A stretch of 64,000 nucleotides of DNA from Lactuca virosa (GCA_928212115.1 CAKMRJ010005412.1:249223368-249287367), one strand, 5' to 3'; positions 9,388 to 22,303 are shown, counted from the stretch's first letter. Translations and numbers: made by a program. The notes: generated from the sequence alone by a model not told the origin.

Positions 9388-10797
9388 TTACGCCTTGTTT
9401 TTGAGTTCTACTAAACGAGGTATATGGATGGCTATGGAGGGGAGGTAAGGGATTTTATAGGAAAATTGTGTTCCCGGGTTTAAATGATGGAAGGAAAGTG
9501 AGGGGAGGGGACGAATTTTGAAGCCACATTTTCATTACAAAATTTCCTCCCAAATTGGACAGATTCGGGACGAAAACTAGAAGGATACATGCATTGTAAA
9601 TATTATGAACCATTATACCCTCAACCCTATTTATAAAATCACGTAGCCACATACTCAATTCTTCCCTACACAAACGATTTCGTCCTACTCAAGTTCCCTA
9701 TACAATAGTCTTGCTCAATTCGTCCCTCTGATCAAGTACGTCTTCGATATCCTCCCTATACAATCTTCTTGCTCGATTCCTACCTCTGCTCATCTTCTTT
9801 CTGCATGATACCAATCAATATGCAAGGATTGCGATTATGGCTACCATGTGACTTCACTGTTCAGATGCTCTGATCATCTTCTTTTTATTGTTTTTGTTGA
9901 TTCATGAATCACATAATACCTAGACACCTTAAAAACACCATGATATTGGTAAAATCGTTTTATAGTAGTTGTAAAATGTTTGTTCTGTTTTAGACGTACA
10001 TGTTAGACAAGTTCCAGGCCTTTATTTGTTTTGATAGAAATTGTTGTAGACCTTCTAAATCCTTCTTAATTAATGTGTTTGCATATAACATGTAAAAGGA
10101 GTAATACATACATAAACTTGTGTTCTTTTGGTCCCATAATACATTTGACAAGATTTCACATTAGATATTTATGCATATTTCTATACCTTATGAACTTCTA
10201 CCTCAAAATTGTCAACAAAATGATGAATTTAATTACATTATTTGGTCATAGATTATTAACAATTACAAAGATGTTCTTTTATAAATATGTTGTTGAATAA
10301 TTGGAAGTCAACAATTAATTTGTGTTCTTTGTCATTGGGATTTTTTTCATTTTTTCTTGATTATTAACAATTACAACTCTACTCATTCTGAATAGTGAAT
10401 ATTTGGAATTCAACAGTTAATTTGTATTCTTGGTCAGTGGGATTTTTTTTTCTTTTTTTTCTTGATCAAATAATTGGATTTGGTCTTAGCGTATTGCGCA
10501 TAGCACACATAATTAGTTAACCTCAAGTATTTATAAAAATATAAATTGTATAAAACACATTATATTACAAACAAGCATTCAGACTTTCGAGAAACCAAAT
10601 ACATTTATAAACTTTCATAAATGATAACTACAATATTCAAAAAACGATAAGAATGATTTGTGTGAAAAAACTTAATTTATCATATTTTCTCAATGCCTGC
10701 ACCATTAATTGTAAGAGGCTAAGCTTAATTTTGTTAAATGGATTTTAGGAATATGAAAGTGTCATAGTGTTAATTATATTATGAGCCTTGCCTTTTT

Positions 10798-10799
10798 TC

Positions 10800-10872
<73 letters not shown>
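10798..10872. repeat. (AT)n microsatellite
   Basis: Nearly pure AT dinucleotide run of about 75 bp just upstream of the Myb/SANT-like frame inside the Harbinger element. Confidence 0.95.
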
Positions 10873-10876
<4 letters not shown>

Positions 10877-10930
10877 AACTTCTTAACAATGTGTGGCTAG
10901 TTTTGCTATGTTTGTAAGTACAAATCGATC

Positions 10931-11947
10931 ATGACCAAAAGGGCAACTTATGGAAGCGTTGTGAAAAAAGAAAATTTGACATGGATAGATGTGATCGATA
11001 ATGTTCTCGTTGAAGCACCGGTAAAGGAAGATGCAATAGGTAATCAGGTGAATGGTACATTCACTTCGCAAGCTTACGCGGACATGATTGTTGTGATGAG
11101 TAAAGAGTTTAAAAGGTCTATTACAATTAATCAATTAAAAAACCGAATGAAAACTTCAAAAGATAATTTTAGTAAATGGTATGATATGTAATGGGGCAAT
11201 TCATTGAATGGGCTCTCCTGGAATTCTCAAACAAAATACATTGAAGCAGAGGAGGAAGCATGAACACAATTAATTAGTGTACGTGTTGGTTTTATGTTTG
11301 AATTATTGTTTTATATATTTTTTACCATTAACTTTACTAATTATTTTTTGGGTTTATTTATAAACAGGAAAACCCTGATGCAGCTGCATTCAGGTCCAAA
11401 AAAATTTCAAACTATGATCAGTTGGAGATGTTATTTTCAGATGATAGAGCATCGGGGTCAAAAGTCGAAACAACAAAAGAGAAAAACGCTCGGTTAAGCA
11501 AATCCGCATAAATTAAAATAGAAAAAGTTGCTAATGTTGATGAAATAATGACAAATAATGAGGTAATTCTGGATAACGAATACAAATATGATGATGAGGA
11601 TATTCAAATAATGTCAGCAATGGATGTTTCACCCGGTGAGAGTTCAAAAGCCAAGAAGCTAAAAAGTAAAAAAAGAAAATTAGAAAGCAGACCTCAAGAA
11701 GAAGACTAAGTAATAGCTGAACATGTACCTCAACCTCAACCTCAACTAGAATCTTTTGAACACGGTATTGCATACATTTGAAAAAATCGTTGATGTTATG
11801 AGGGAAACGAACAAATATCGTGACTATATAGGTGAGGAAATTGAGAAAGAATTAGAGTCGATGGGTTTGGATGTCAATGAATTTGCAGATGCTTTCATAT
11901 ATTTGTCGTGTAATGAAGCCGAGCAAGGACAATTTTTAGTTCTTCAA
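10931..11947 (+). pseudogene. Harbinger accessory Myb/SANT-like protein, broken
   Basis: The first exon (10931 to about 11277) encodes a Myb/SANT-like DNA-binding domain of the kind paired with Harbinger transposases: WIDVIDNVL...VNGTFTSQAY...LKNRMKTSKDNF. The frame continues past TAA at 11189 with NGLSWNSQTKYIEAEEEA, the expected next block, and meets another stop where Trp is usual. A GT-AG intron about 90 bp long ends at 11368. The second exon reads ENPDAAAFRSKKISNYDQLE and a Lys-rich tail. A further frame at 11756-11947 gives the C-terminal helical part (EEIEKELESMGLDVNEFADA). In autonomous relatives this protein binds the transposase and the TIRs. Several stops and a frameshift make this copy non-functional. 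Confidence 0.75.
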
Positions 11948-12407
11948 TGAAGATGCAGAAGATCTTTCTAAGAAAGATGATGGATGAAGCTAAAAAAGTG
12001 AGTCATATCTTCAAGTTTTATGGTTTTTTTTTTGTTTTTTATGGTAGTTTGCATTGTACTTCATTTGTAAGAGTTGAAATTTTTATTTTCTAGTTTTTCT
12101 TTGTTGACATGAGTTTGATTCATTAGTTGACTGTATGATTAAAAGTTTTTGATTCCCACTTAGTTGATTCATATTGTTTACATATTCTAAACATGATGTG
12201 TAATTAGGGGTATAATTGTAATATTTTAATTTTCTTTTATTTTCCCTCCTAACTTAGGAACGCAAAAACTTAAAATTTTCCTTTCATGTCCTTTGAACTC
12301 GGAAACACGGAATAAGGAAAATTTTCCTTCCCCTCCCTTTCGTTTTGTCAATATTTTCCTTCCATTTCTTTTAATGAATTTACAAAAAACTCGGGAACAA
12401 GGCGTTA

Positions 12408-12711
12408 GTGATAAAGGGGATGGTTGTGTGGGGAAAATTATTGAAAAAGATTTGTTTTATTATAGTAAAATTTTAAACAACATAGTTGATGTTTCGATGA
12501 TGAAACTAGTCGACAGGCTGATAAGCTGTCGTAAAGGAACCTAGAATATTGTATTGAGTATAAGACAATAGAGTTAGTGATTTAGTACTGTTGGGGCATA
12601 ATACAAAGACAATTTTTAGTTAGGAAAGAAACTGAAAACGAGTGGTAGAGATCACACTTATTTGCTGAGTTTGTGATTTCAGGGACTAACTCATCCTAAG
12701 TGGCGAAAAAT
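12408..12711. other. Unassigned sequence between two insertions
   Basis: Continuation of the host sequence after the Harbinger element. I see no gene. A short frame begun inside the element (12293-12544) crosses the element border and is not credible. Confidence 0.4.
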
Positions 12712-15700
12712 TGTAACGCTAGCAAATTCAGGCTACACGTTTTGAGGATTATAAATTATGAATATTCATTTTATCGAACAATTAAATCCTCGAATAGGAT
12801 AATCGTAAATAAATAAGATTCTTTCATACGCGATACGAGTTATATAAATGATATTTATATATTGCGTACATGTTTTATGGAAAAATATTATGAGATTATA
12901 ATACTTGTATAAAATATTATTCTAAATTTAACGAATTACGTTAAATAATGTGTAGAATAAAATATTATTTAGGATAAATAATCCTAACGAAAGTAGTAGT
13001 AGTTGTGATGATGATCCTGCGTGTATAAAGAATGCCCAAATCTAATTTCGTATGAAGAACTTTTGATTTTTCGAAGTTTCGCGTTCAACCCTATACGACA
13101 AAGTGTTTCGTAAAAGATGAATCAGAGATATGTTGCTTTTAGCCCAAGTGAACTAAAAAAAAGTCGTAGTAATCGTAATTACGAAAGCATGCATATAAAG
13201 AACGCCTAAATCTAACTTCGTATGAGGAAGTTATGATTTTTCGAAGTTTCGGTGAGACACAGTACAACAACGTGTGACACAGAAATCGAAATAAAAAGCG
13301 GTTGATTGTTCGCCAAAACAATATAAACGAGAGTTGAATTACTTGTAAATATGAATTCATAGATATAGAGAACATCGAGAATGGAGTTCGTATGTAGGAA
13401 TTATGATTTTTGCACGAACTTTAACAATGTGAACTCTATAAAAATATGAACTTAAAATACAGTGTGAATTAGCTGTTGAGATCTAAAGGAAAGTTGTATT
13501 ACTCTTTGATAAGAACACGTGGATATAAAGAACATTGAAAACAGAGCTCGTATACGAAACATATGATCTTTCAAAAATATGAGAATTTACATGTGTATGA
13601 TGACATGGCAGCTCGAGAGCGCGCCATGTGGTAAAGGCGGTAGCCTCACTTTCTATCGTCCAAGAGACGTAGCATCAGTGAGAGCATTACACGTGGTACC
13701 ATATAGAACATGACACATTGACAAGGCATGGCGCGTCTATGATCTTAGGGTATGGGGATCCCCCTCAAGCAACCTATAAATAGCAGTGAAAATTAGGTCA
13801 TTTGCTCACATCCCTACTGTAAATATCTCTCTCATACTCTCTCCCAAACCTCTAGGATCCAACTCCCTGAGTCTCGAGCATTTTTGCGAAGAGCTGTAGC
13901 ACTGGAAGGCCAACAAAAAAGTTGTATTTAGAGTCAAAGTTCTATCCGCGACTTTCCGAATTTTTGCTAGATACTCTATAAGTTAAGCTGCACATACTAC
14001 ACTTTATAGTGTAACTTACATTTTTATTCATATCCGTTAATATGAATTTATAAATATGATTTCAATGATTCCATTCAAAAATACTCATTGATCTACTTAC
14101 GGAAGTGATGTATAGGCTAGATCTAGTGAGGTGCTTAAAGTGGATTTTACGAACAATATACTATGTATACCAAACAAATCCTACCTCTAATATGATCTTA
14201 CCTGGTTGTTCTTTATTTGATAGAACTTGAAGTATTTCTTGGGATTACTGAAGAATCCATAATTAACTTATAAGCTTATAAATACTAACGAATACTAAAG
14301 CATAATAATATTCGTATTTAGGTTGTTTAAAAGGGATAAGCTGAAGTATTAGTCGAGGAGCTAGCTTTGCCATGGATCTTCCACCTCAACCAAGTGAGTG
14401 CATAGTTACTTTCATGAGCATGATTTAATACAAGTATTTATTATAAGTATTATAGATCTGTTGAAAGTTTATATGTGAATTATATGCTTATTGTCTGGAA
14501 TATATGTTAGATGTATACTTGAAGACATTCATCGTGCGAACCAGATATGGTAATTATATGTGTTAAGGTGAATATATGATACACGATAATCTTAATAGAA
14601 GTGTCATTACTGAGAAGATTAATGTATATTAAATACCTAATAGTTTATGATAAATAAATACACTGAATTAGGATAGTATTGTCTAAACAAAGTTGGTATT
14701 GGAAATAGATTGTCAATATCATAGTCTAGTCTAGTTTCTAAACTAAGACGTACAAAGGATGTTTAGATCCTATTAAGTTGGATAATATTTTAGTCATACT
14801 CTATATCGCGATAGTATCATGAAGATTGTATTTACAATGAATAATGAACTGGTCTAGGTACAAACTAAGGTTTGTCAAGGACATTTAGTTTGAGTTAAGT
14901 CGAAAGAGCGTTAGTTATACCCTTTATTGTAAAGATATTACATAGACATGAAAATTTGTGTTGGAGGTTGATTACAGATATGGTAATATTGTCTAATTAT
15001 AAACTAAGACCCAAAAGATATGTTTAGTTTAATTAAGTTTGGATGTTGAGTATCATCAGATTAAGGGTATGTGTGAGTTGGGAACAGAGAGTAGAACTTT
15101 GTTTGATGATACTGATGTTTAGTGGGGTACGGGCGCATACAATATTACTATATTAGTATCCCCCCTCATTTTCTTTTTTAGACAAGAAGGAAAGGGTAGG
15201 TTTGTATTAGACCATCAACATGCATATCATCTAGACAACCGGAAAGGGTGAGTCTATATCAGTCCATCAGTAGGTATGTCTAAGTCATCTAGTAGAGTAT
15301 AGATGACCACCCCCAACTTAACTGTCTTGCGGTGTTAATTAATCATATTGATCCAGAGAAAAAGATTGTATTTTCATTTGAGTACTCCATTCCCATCATT
15401 TGTTTTCTTTATTGATCAATATAGTCATTTCGTTGTTTGCAATATAGATGTCATATGATCGGTGTATCAGATCAGTATGTGAGAATCGACGGGATGGGGT
15501 AGAATATTTATAGATATGATGCATTTGTATTATGGAAGACAGTTGGTCTTTAGGTATATTAATCATGGCTTATTATCATAATAATATTATGGGATTGAAA
15601 ATCCTATGTATCTCACCAGGTTTTCCAACCCGACCCACTCAATTTATATGCATATGATGTTAAGTGATTGAAGAGAAGACATGCAATAGTATTTAGGATT

Positions 15701-15874
15701 GTTAAGTCTTTATGTTGTAACTTTTGTACTATATTAATTATGACATCCTTAGTTTGAGACAAGCATTTGTACTCAAAAGGTTTTAATATAGTGGGATTTT
15801 CCACAAACCAAGATATTATGAATTTTAAAGCATAAAGAAATTTTTTTCAGTTCTGAAAAATAAGGGATGTTACA
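12712..15874 (+). repeat. Old Gypsy-type 5' LTR
   Basis: It starts TGTAACGC and ends GGGATGTTACA, then runs into a degenerate tRNA-iMet primer site (TTGGTATAAGAGAATTAG, 15876-15893). The body carries four copies of a GTTATGA module spaced 160-170 bp (anchors 13060, 13230, 13400, 13560), a TATA box at 13775-13782 and a GTGAGT splice-donor-like site at 14394. No matching right LTR is seen in the window. The flanking 5-mers (AAAAT, GTTGG) do not match, so it is not a solo LTR. Confidence 0.6.
13775..13782 (+). promoter_or_regulatory. TATA box of the 12712-15874 LTR
   Basis: TATAAATA preceded by a CC-rich stretch and followed about 25-80 bp later by a pyrimidine-rich stretch (CTCTCTCATACTCTCTCCC). 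This is the usual layout of a plant LTR promoter. Confidence 0.6.
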
Positions 15875-18330
15875 GTTGGTATAAGAGAATTAGTTTAAGT
15901 GAAGTAGGAATTTTGAGAAATTTCTAGACGTAAACACATATTGTTAAGTGATGATGGTGAGATGTTTGTCTAGAGTACTTTAGGTTGAATACCTAAATTT
16001 ATATTATAGACACAATCACTAGAATACTTTAAGGTGTAGGCCTTAATTGATATTATGTGTTAAGAGATTTGTTTTATAGAATGCCTTAGGTTGAATACCT
16101 TACTTTATATGGTGTGCAATAACATACTTTAGGAGAGATGCCTTATATGCTAATATGTGCAAAATGATAAATAAATATAGTATGCATTAGGTTTCTTACT
16201 TAGATTGCTATTACTTGAAGAAGTTTAAGGTTTGTTGTCGACTTGGATTTGGAAAAGGAAATTTTATGTGTACAAGATTACAAATGTATACTTATTGTAT
16301 TAGAACTGGCATATAACGTTTTGAGGAGAAAAGAAGACATACAATAGTTAACATCGGTAACTCTGTACATAATGTATTAATACCTATAGAGTGATATCGT
16401 ACCTTTAAAGTATGTTTAGTGAAATAATGGTACCTTTGGAGGAGTTGTACAAGTGAAGTACATTTTGGATTAGTGGGATGATAGAAATTTGGTGTGATCC
16501 ATGAAGTTGTCCCACCCATGGTGATTCCACCGCCGACCCGATTGAAGCAGTAATTGCTTGCATATTTAGAAGAACTAAAGATGGTGATTAATACTCCAAC
16601 AGTATCAATGATGAAGTTATATAAAATGCTATGGAAAAATTAAGAGGAATTCAGGAAAGACAAAGAGATTAAGGTTGGCAATGTTTTCAGACTCGATAAG
16701 CTGATACTTTGTCTATTTATGTGAGGCGGTGTGCAGTTTGATTAGTGTGTTAAGAGCTAATATGTATCCTATACATGATGATCTGACTTGGTATTTAATG
16801 ATACTAAGTGATAATTGTCTTTTGTCACATTCTTAGAAAAGTTCCTTAATATGTTAAGCGGAATTTAACATCCAGGTTTAGGATGGTGAAAATAGTCATT
16901 GTTTGGCGAAATGTTGAGTAACTTACTTATTTAGTAAGTTAGAGTACTTAGCTGAAGTAGCAATGCATAGTGTTGCATGAAGTAGGATATTGGTGTCAGG
17001 AATGACAAAGGACCAAGTTGAAGGTAGTGGAATGTGTTGAGATGAAGTTGAAGTGCAAACGTTTTAGGAATGACCCATATGAAGAACATGTGAAAAGGTG
17101 ATGCAGCTGCGATGTAGATTGATTCTTAAGGGAATGAATATGTTAAAGAAGCACGATGAAGTGAAGAGGGGGTACAAGTAGTTAGAGAGCGTTTGTCTCC
17201 ATTCCACCAAAGTAAATTCAAATGTAGTGTGTTATGCTAACTAGACACTAGAAGGAATCTATACAAAGAATTTGGAAGTGGAATTACTGTTGAATACACA
17301 ATCAAAGATTTATGAATCTGTACCATGTAAACATGAGAGGATTGTTGTAAAATAGGAAGTATTGAATTGAAATGAATATAGTACTTTTGGTGATTATATG
17401 TAATTATGCCACCAAACAAATATTGACAACATGATATTGCTATATTTTTATCATAAATGACTAATTGATGGTATACGTTCAAGTGTAGGAGAAGAACCTA
17501 TTGTTGTGAAAATAATATTATACTAGAGGCATTCCTAAAGACCTATTTGATGTTGGAAATTTATATGGATTACTGATGCTGAAATAAAAGAGCATAGAGA
17601 TAGAATATGATGAATCGAACATATGAGTGAGAAGGGTCCCAGAAAGAAAACCTATGAAAGTTAATATATGCTTGATAGAGATGTGAAATTCCTAGTGGAG
17701 TCCAGGGAGAATTGTTGTATGTGCTTGTTTGGACACATTCGTGTGTGTTAATTTGCTTTGTGGCTATTATGTATAGTGACTTGGGAACTGCGAGGCAATT
17801 CTTGGGTCGATTATGCGTAGGTGTGAAAGGTAGTATATGCCTGTACTACGGGAAGCACGTGATCCATACTTGTATCAGAAAGAGTCACAAGGTTACTAAG
17901 GCATTGGTAGTTGAGTTTGTTATGTTTGTTTCCGCCATTACCTATGTTTTAGTGATGACTAGGACGATGCTTTTTGATTCAGTCCCTAGTGGTCACGAAG
18001 GATTGAGTCTGAGTAATATAATATGAGAAGTGAGCTGATTGGTTCAGAGAACCATGTCCTATGTAATGAACGACTTTAGTTGGGAGATTGAAGAAGGAGA
18101 TGATCGAGGTGATCGGTAGAAGTATTGGTTCCTTCGAGCAGAGCAGCCGGTAGCTAGAGATGCTACCTACTAAGATGTGGTTGTAGGTCGTCCCCATTAA
18201 CACACATACACTATATCAATAAGTTATTCTAAATTTATGACTCACACAACCATAAAATTAATACGCGTGTCAATTCATGTTTACTTATTAAGTTTTCAAA
18301 AGTCCCTAGCCCCGACCATTGTTCAGTGTT
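15875..18330 (+). pseudogene. Decayed internal region of an old Gypsy element
   Basis: The segment follows the LTR and degenerate primer site at 15874. No long frame survives. A forward reading near 17713-17750 (CCMCLFGHIRVC) looks like a broken CCHC zinc knuckle in the position expected for the end of Gag. The longest frame (17712-18026, 104 codons) overlaps this trace in another phase and is probably chance. No RT or integrase motif was found. Confidence 0.35.
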
Positions 18331-19604
18331 TTGGAGATTTCTCAAGAACAACAACTACAAATAACCTTATATTAGTCTATTGAAACTAGATTCAATTTCC
18401 AATAACTCTTTTTCTCTGGTGATTTGTCCAATTTGGTCTAGATTGGTTGGTATAACTCTTTCAAGATCAGAGAAGGTCGTTGTTTTCCCACTAAGCAACA
18501 TATTTATACTTTAGTTCCATCTTGTTATACACATTTATAATATTTTACTTATATATTCATCATTAAGCATTAATTCATCACTTTATCTATTCTTTCATAT
18601 ATTTTTTTTTAATTATGATACTTGTATACTTTTCATACCATATTGCATCCTACTTTTGTATTTAGTCTTTCCTTTCTAAACTAATTCTTTCCGATTAAGC
18701 GTCTCAACTGATCATCATAACCAATTTATACATATCATCATATTTAACAATTTTCATCTACAATAATATCCTACCACCTTGTATAAATAATATTATGTTT
18801 CATTTACTTTATATTTTACTTACTGTTTTTTTTTTCAAGCATATACATTTACATATATGAAGTATTAACTCACATAGGGAATATTAATATATAAAAAGTA
18901 TCTCATGATTTTTCTTGGACCTTTTACTATCCCCTGCTCACTTGTGTATTGATTTTTTATGCATGAGAGCTCCATCAAATTAATTTCTACAAGCACTATA
19001 TTCTATACTCTAACCCCGTGCATCATACTACACTACTACAGTAAGACACCAACCATCAATTGATTTATCCAGGTCTACACAATCATATCATGTACCTCCT
19101 ACAGGATTGATAGTACCATCTTCTATTTCATCTGTCGTACACTCATACTCATAGTGATCAAGGGACGTTTCTCGATTTTCCATCTCCAAAATTCCTTCAT
19201 ATATCGGTATATCATCGTACCATCATGTATGTATATTTTTTCCATTGTATCTCTTGTTCAACCTATTGACATCATTTGTATCTCCAATATATGATTTAAT
19301 ATCTACCAAACATTTTGAAAGCTTAACATGAACCAATATAGAAGACTTATTGATAGCTTCACCTTATTTGAGATTCCTTTGTCTTTGGACAAATATGCAC
19401 CACCATCGAGAGCGTGTTAAACATCTCATCCCCTGCTCCATGTTGAGCCTCGTCAGAGTCCTAGAAATTTTTTCGGTAGAGCTCTATAGCCCTTATTTAT
19501 CTATCTCTCTCTATCGCCCACTCATTTCTCTCCCTCATTATTTTTTCTGTGGTCGACAGAGTTTTAGCAACCCCAAGAACAGAGACCATCGACAATTTTA
19601 ATTA
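18331..19604. other. AT-rich sequence without visible features
   Basis: About 1.3 kb with no reading frame, repeat array or RNA gene that I can support. It ends at the GGTTT pentamer (19605-19609) that precedes Gypsy2. Confidence 0.5.
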
Positions 19605-20919
19605 GGTTTTGTAACAATTGCGACTTTTGGCACCGATCGATATTTACGAAAAGTGACCAACGTCAAATATAATAGACTTAATACGTTATATATATCAACA
19701 TATGATAAAAACATGCATAAAGTTTCGTATTAAAAAAATTGGAAAAAGCAACCAAATCGTCCATAAGTCGTAAAAATTAGTGCGCCGAAGCATATATATT
19801 TTGAAAGTACGCATCTACCTGATCCCGAAAATACAAATTTCGTAAAAATTCATGTTCATATGAAGGAGATATGAATTTTATAAGATATAAAAATCAGCTG
19901 CGTAATTAAAATTAATTACGTCAAAACGGTACTTAGAGATTTGTTGAGTTTTGACTAAAAGTACAAAAAAGAGTTTCGTAGTACCCCTCGAGATATAAAC
20001 TTTAGGAAAAAGTTTGTCGAAAATGGGATCCATATGAGTCAGTTATGGTTTTTATAAAATCATTAGTTTTTACCCCTATTGGGCTCGAAAATGAAAGTCA
20101 AAACTAGCAAAAACAACCAAAATGAAAGTTGTAGTACCCATTGATATCGTCACATAGATATAGAGGGTCTAGATTGGAGCACACACGATGAAGTTATGAT
20201 TTTTGAAAAATCATTACTTGCGCGTCAAGTGCGCGCCTCCGTGCGCCGCACACCAGACACCAAATTCGGACAGATTGCGAGTGACGTGGCTGAGTAGGGA
20301 GGTGACACGTGGCAACTTCCTACGGAGCCACGATGCTCAAGTGCACGCCGCGCATAGGAAATGCACGATGCGCACCCCCAAAACTCGACTGTAAATAGAA
20401 GGTTGTGCCATTCAGTTTCAACACACCTTCATTCACTTCTCTCTTTCTCTCTGGTCTGTGTGCTACCCTGTGGAGCGGTCCCCGGAGTTCCGAGGTCGTC
20501 TCTACCCTACATCAACTGTTTCAAAGCCTAGAGTGAGTTTACGACCCCTATTTTACTGTTTTAAAATGTTTTTAGGGGCCGGAGGGGGGGAGGGGTACAT
20601 GCTTAGGAAAATATTAGGAAAATATTTTATAAAAATATTTATTTTATAAATATTAAGTCATTTTATAATATGCTAGACACCTTAGGATAGTATAACTGTA
20701 GATATTATGCCTAGATTTAAGCTATGATATGTTTCTAAAGGATATGATGCTCGATAATCTAGGAGTAGAAATTACTTAGATGTTATAATGACCAAATCCC
20801 GAGGAAACCTTAGTACCTAGGAGTTATGTTAGACAAGATTTAGGATATTCATTGTACTTAGTTGTTATGCTGCCTAAATATACTGTTAAAATAACTATAT
20901 ATAGGGTATATATATGACG

Positions 20920-20921
<2 letters not shown>

Positions 20922-20980
<59 letters not shown>

Positions 20981-21007
20981 CTATGAGATCATAAATATAA
21001 TTATCAA

Positions 21008-21078
<71 letters not shown>

Positions 21079-21131
21079 CATAAATCATTTGATGATATAT
21101 ACCCGGGAGAGGTATATACAATGATACTGTG

Positions 21132-21182
<51 letters not shown>
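20922..21182. repeat. Three AT microsatellites in Gypsy2 left LTR
   Basis: AT runs at about 20922-20974, 21018-21068 and 21138-21182. Two comparable runs lie in the right LTR (32348-32391 and 32449-32514). They create long but meaningless Tyr-Ile frames on both strands. Confidence 0.95.
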
Positions 21183-21187
<5 letters not shown>

Positions 21188-21537
21188 GGGTAATTATGAT
21201 AAAGATAAAAGATAAAAGCATAGGCTTAATGTGTTAGTGAGTTGGTTATTCATGCAAAAGTCTTGATTTAATTCGACATATCCCCAATACCTATAATTGC
21301 TAATCTCGCGAGAGCTAGGAAGTTATGTATAGATCTATACAGGGCCATGACAACCCCACTTGTGATTTCTAGCTACAATCCCATCAGGATACCTTCCATA
21401 TAAGTTACTATTCAACGTTCGATGAAGCATCATGATTAGGGGTACATTTACGATCATAGCGTCGATTATATGGACTCAGTTAATACATTAAAAATTGCCT
21501 TAGAGCTTAGATTACCGTTAGGGACACCTGATATGGT

Positions 21538-21950
21538 AATTAAAATACGTTAGGATCGTTAATCCTTAAAAGATAGTAAATTAGGATTAATAAAAGATAT
21601 CCTAATTAAAATACGTTAGGATCGTTAGATATCCTAAAAGAGATAGTAAATTAGGATTAATAAAATATATCATAATTAAAGTACGCTAGGATCGTTAGAT
21701 ATCTTAAAATGATTATAAATTTGGATTACTAAAAGATACCTTAATTAAAATACGTTAGGATCGTTAGATATCCTAAAAAAGATAATAAATTTGGATTAAT
21801 AAAAGATATCTTAATTAAAATACGTTAGGATCGTGTGATATCCTAAAAAGATAGTAAATTAGGATTAATAAAAGATATTCTAATTAAAAAACGTTAGGAT
21901 CGTTAGATATCCTAAAAAGATAGTAAATTAGGTTAATAATTAAAAAAGGT
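21538..21950 (+). repeat. Six tandem copies of a 69-bp unit
   Basis: Units begin near 21538, 21604, 21673, 21743, 21813 and 21882. Each contains AATTAAAATACGTTAGGATC and GATATCC. The array lies in the 3' part of the left LTR. The right LTR is broken by the CACTA element within this array. Confidence 0.9.
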
Positions 21951-22290
21951 TTTATCAAAGAAAAAGATTCTTAAAAAAGATTCAAAAAGAAAAACTCGTG
22001 CACTCACAAACATTATGTTGACTTTCAAAATACATGTATTCTCAGGAAGATGAGTGTGGAGGAGTGTCTCACTAGTAAGAAGGAGGTCTGCAAGGGAGTT
22101 TTTGAAGTTTAGTATCGTTTGTTTTTAGGTGTTTGTGTTTGTTTCCAAAAACAATTTAATTTTTCAAAAAATAATAAATAAATGTTTAAAATATACCTTT
22201 GTGTTTGATTGTACCTGTTGCTGAGATCCAATTATCCCTACGTTGCACTGCCCGATGTTTCCACCAACGACTGGGCAGGGTGTGACAGAT

Positions 22291-22303
22291 TGGTATCAGA
22301 GCC
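22291..22303 (+). other. Gypsy2 primer-binding site (tRNA-iMet)
   Basis: TGGTATCAGAGCC, complementary to the 3' end of initiator tRNA-Met, three bases after the LTR end at 22287. Confidence 0.92.

Larger units (their letters stand above)
9391..12404. mobile_element. PIF/Harbinger-type DNA transposon, transposase missing
   Basis: The ends form imperfect terminal inverted repeats: CGCCTTGTTnnnGAGTT at 9391-9407 and its complement at 12388-12404. They are flanked by a TTA target duplication (9388-9390, 12405-12407), the classic PIF/Harbinger target. The 3-kb interior carries only the Myb/SANT-like accessory gene (10931-11947). No DDE transposase frame is visible, and 9420-10790 is non-coding by my reading. 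The copy is therefore non-autonomous. Confidence 0.8.
19610..22287 (+). repeat. Gypsy2 left LTR
   Basis: Starts TGTAACAATTGCGAC and ends GGTGTGACA. It contains GTTATGA-like modules (19868, 20042, 20193), the palindrome GTGCGCCGCAC (20241-20251), a weak TATA (TGTAAATA, 20390-20397), a GTGAGT donor-like site (20533), three AT runs and six 69-bp repeats. The right LTR shares the first roughly 1.9 kb, allowing for insertions. Confidence 0.88.

Noticed and set aside
17712..18026. 104-codon frame in the decayed Gypsy region
   Set aside because: It overlaps a zinc-knuckle-like trace in another phase and matches no family. Chance is more likely.
20922..21221. 99-codon minus-strand frame rich in Tyr-Ile
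   Set aside because: It is the translation of AT microsatellites in the Gypsy2 LTR. The same holds for 32294-32569.
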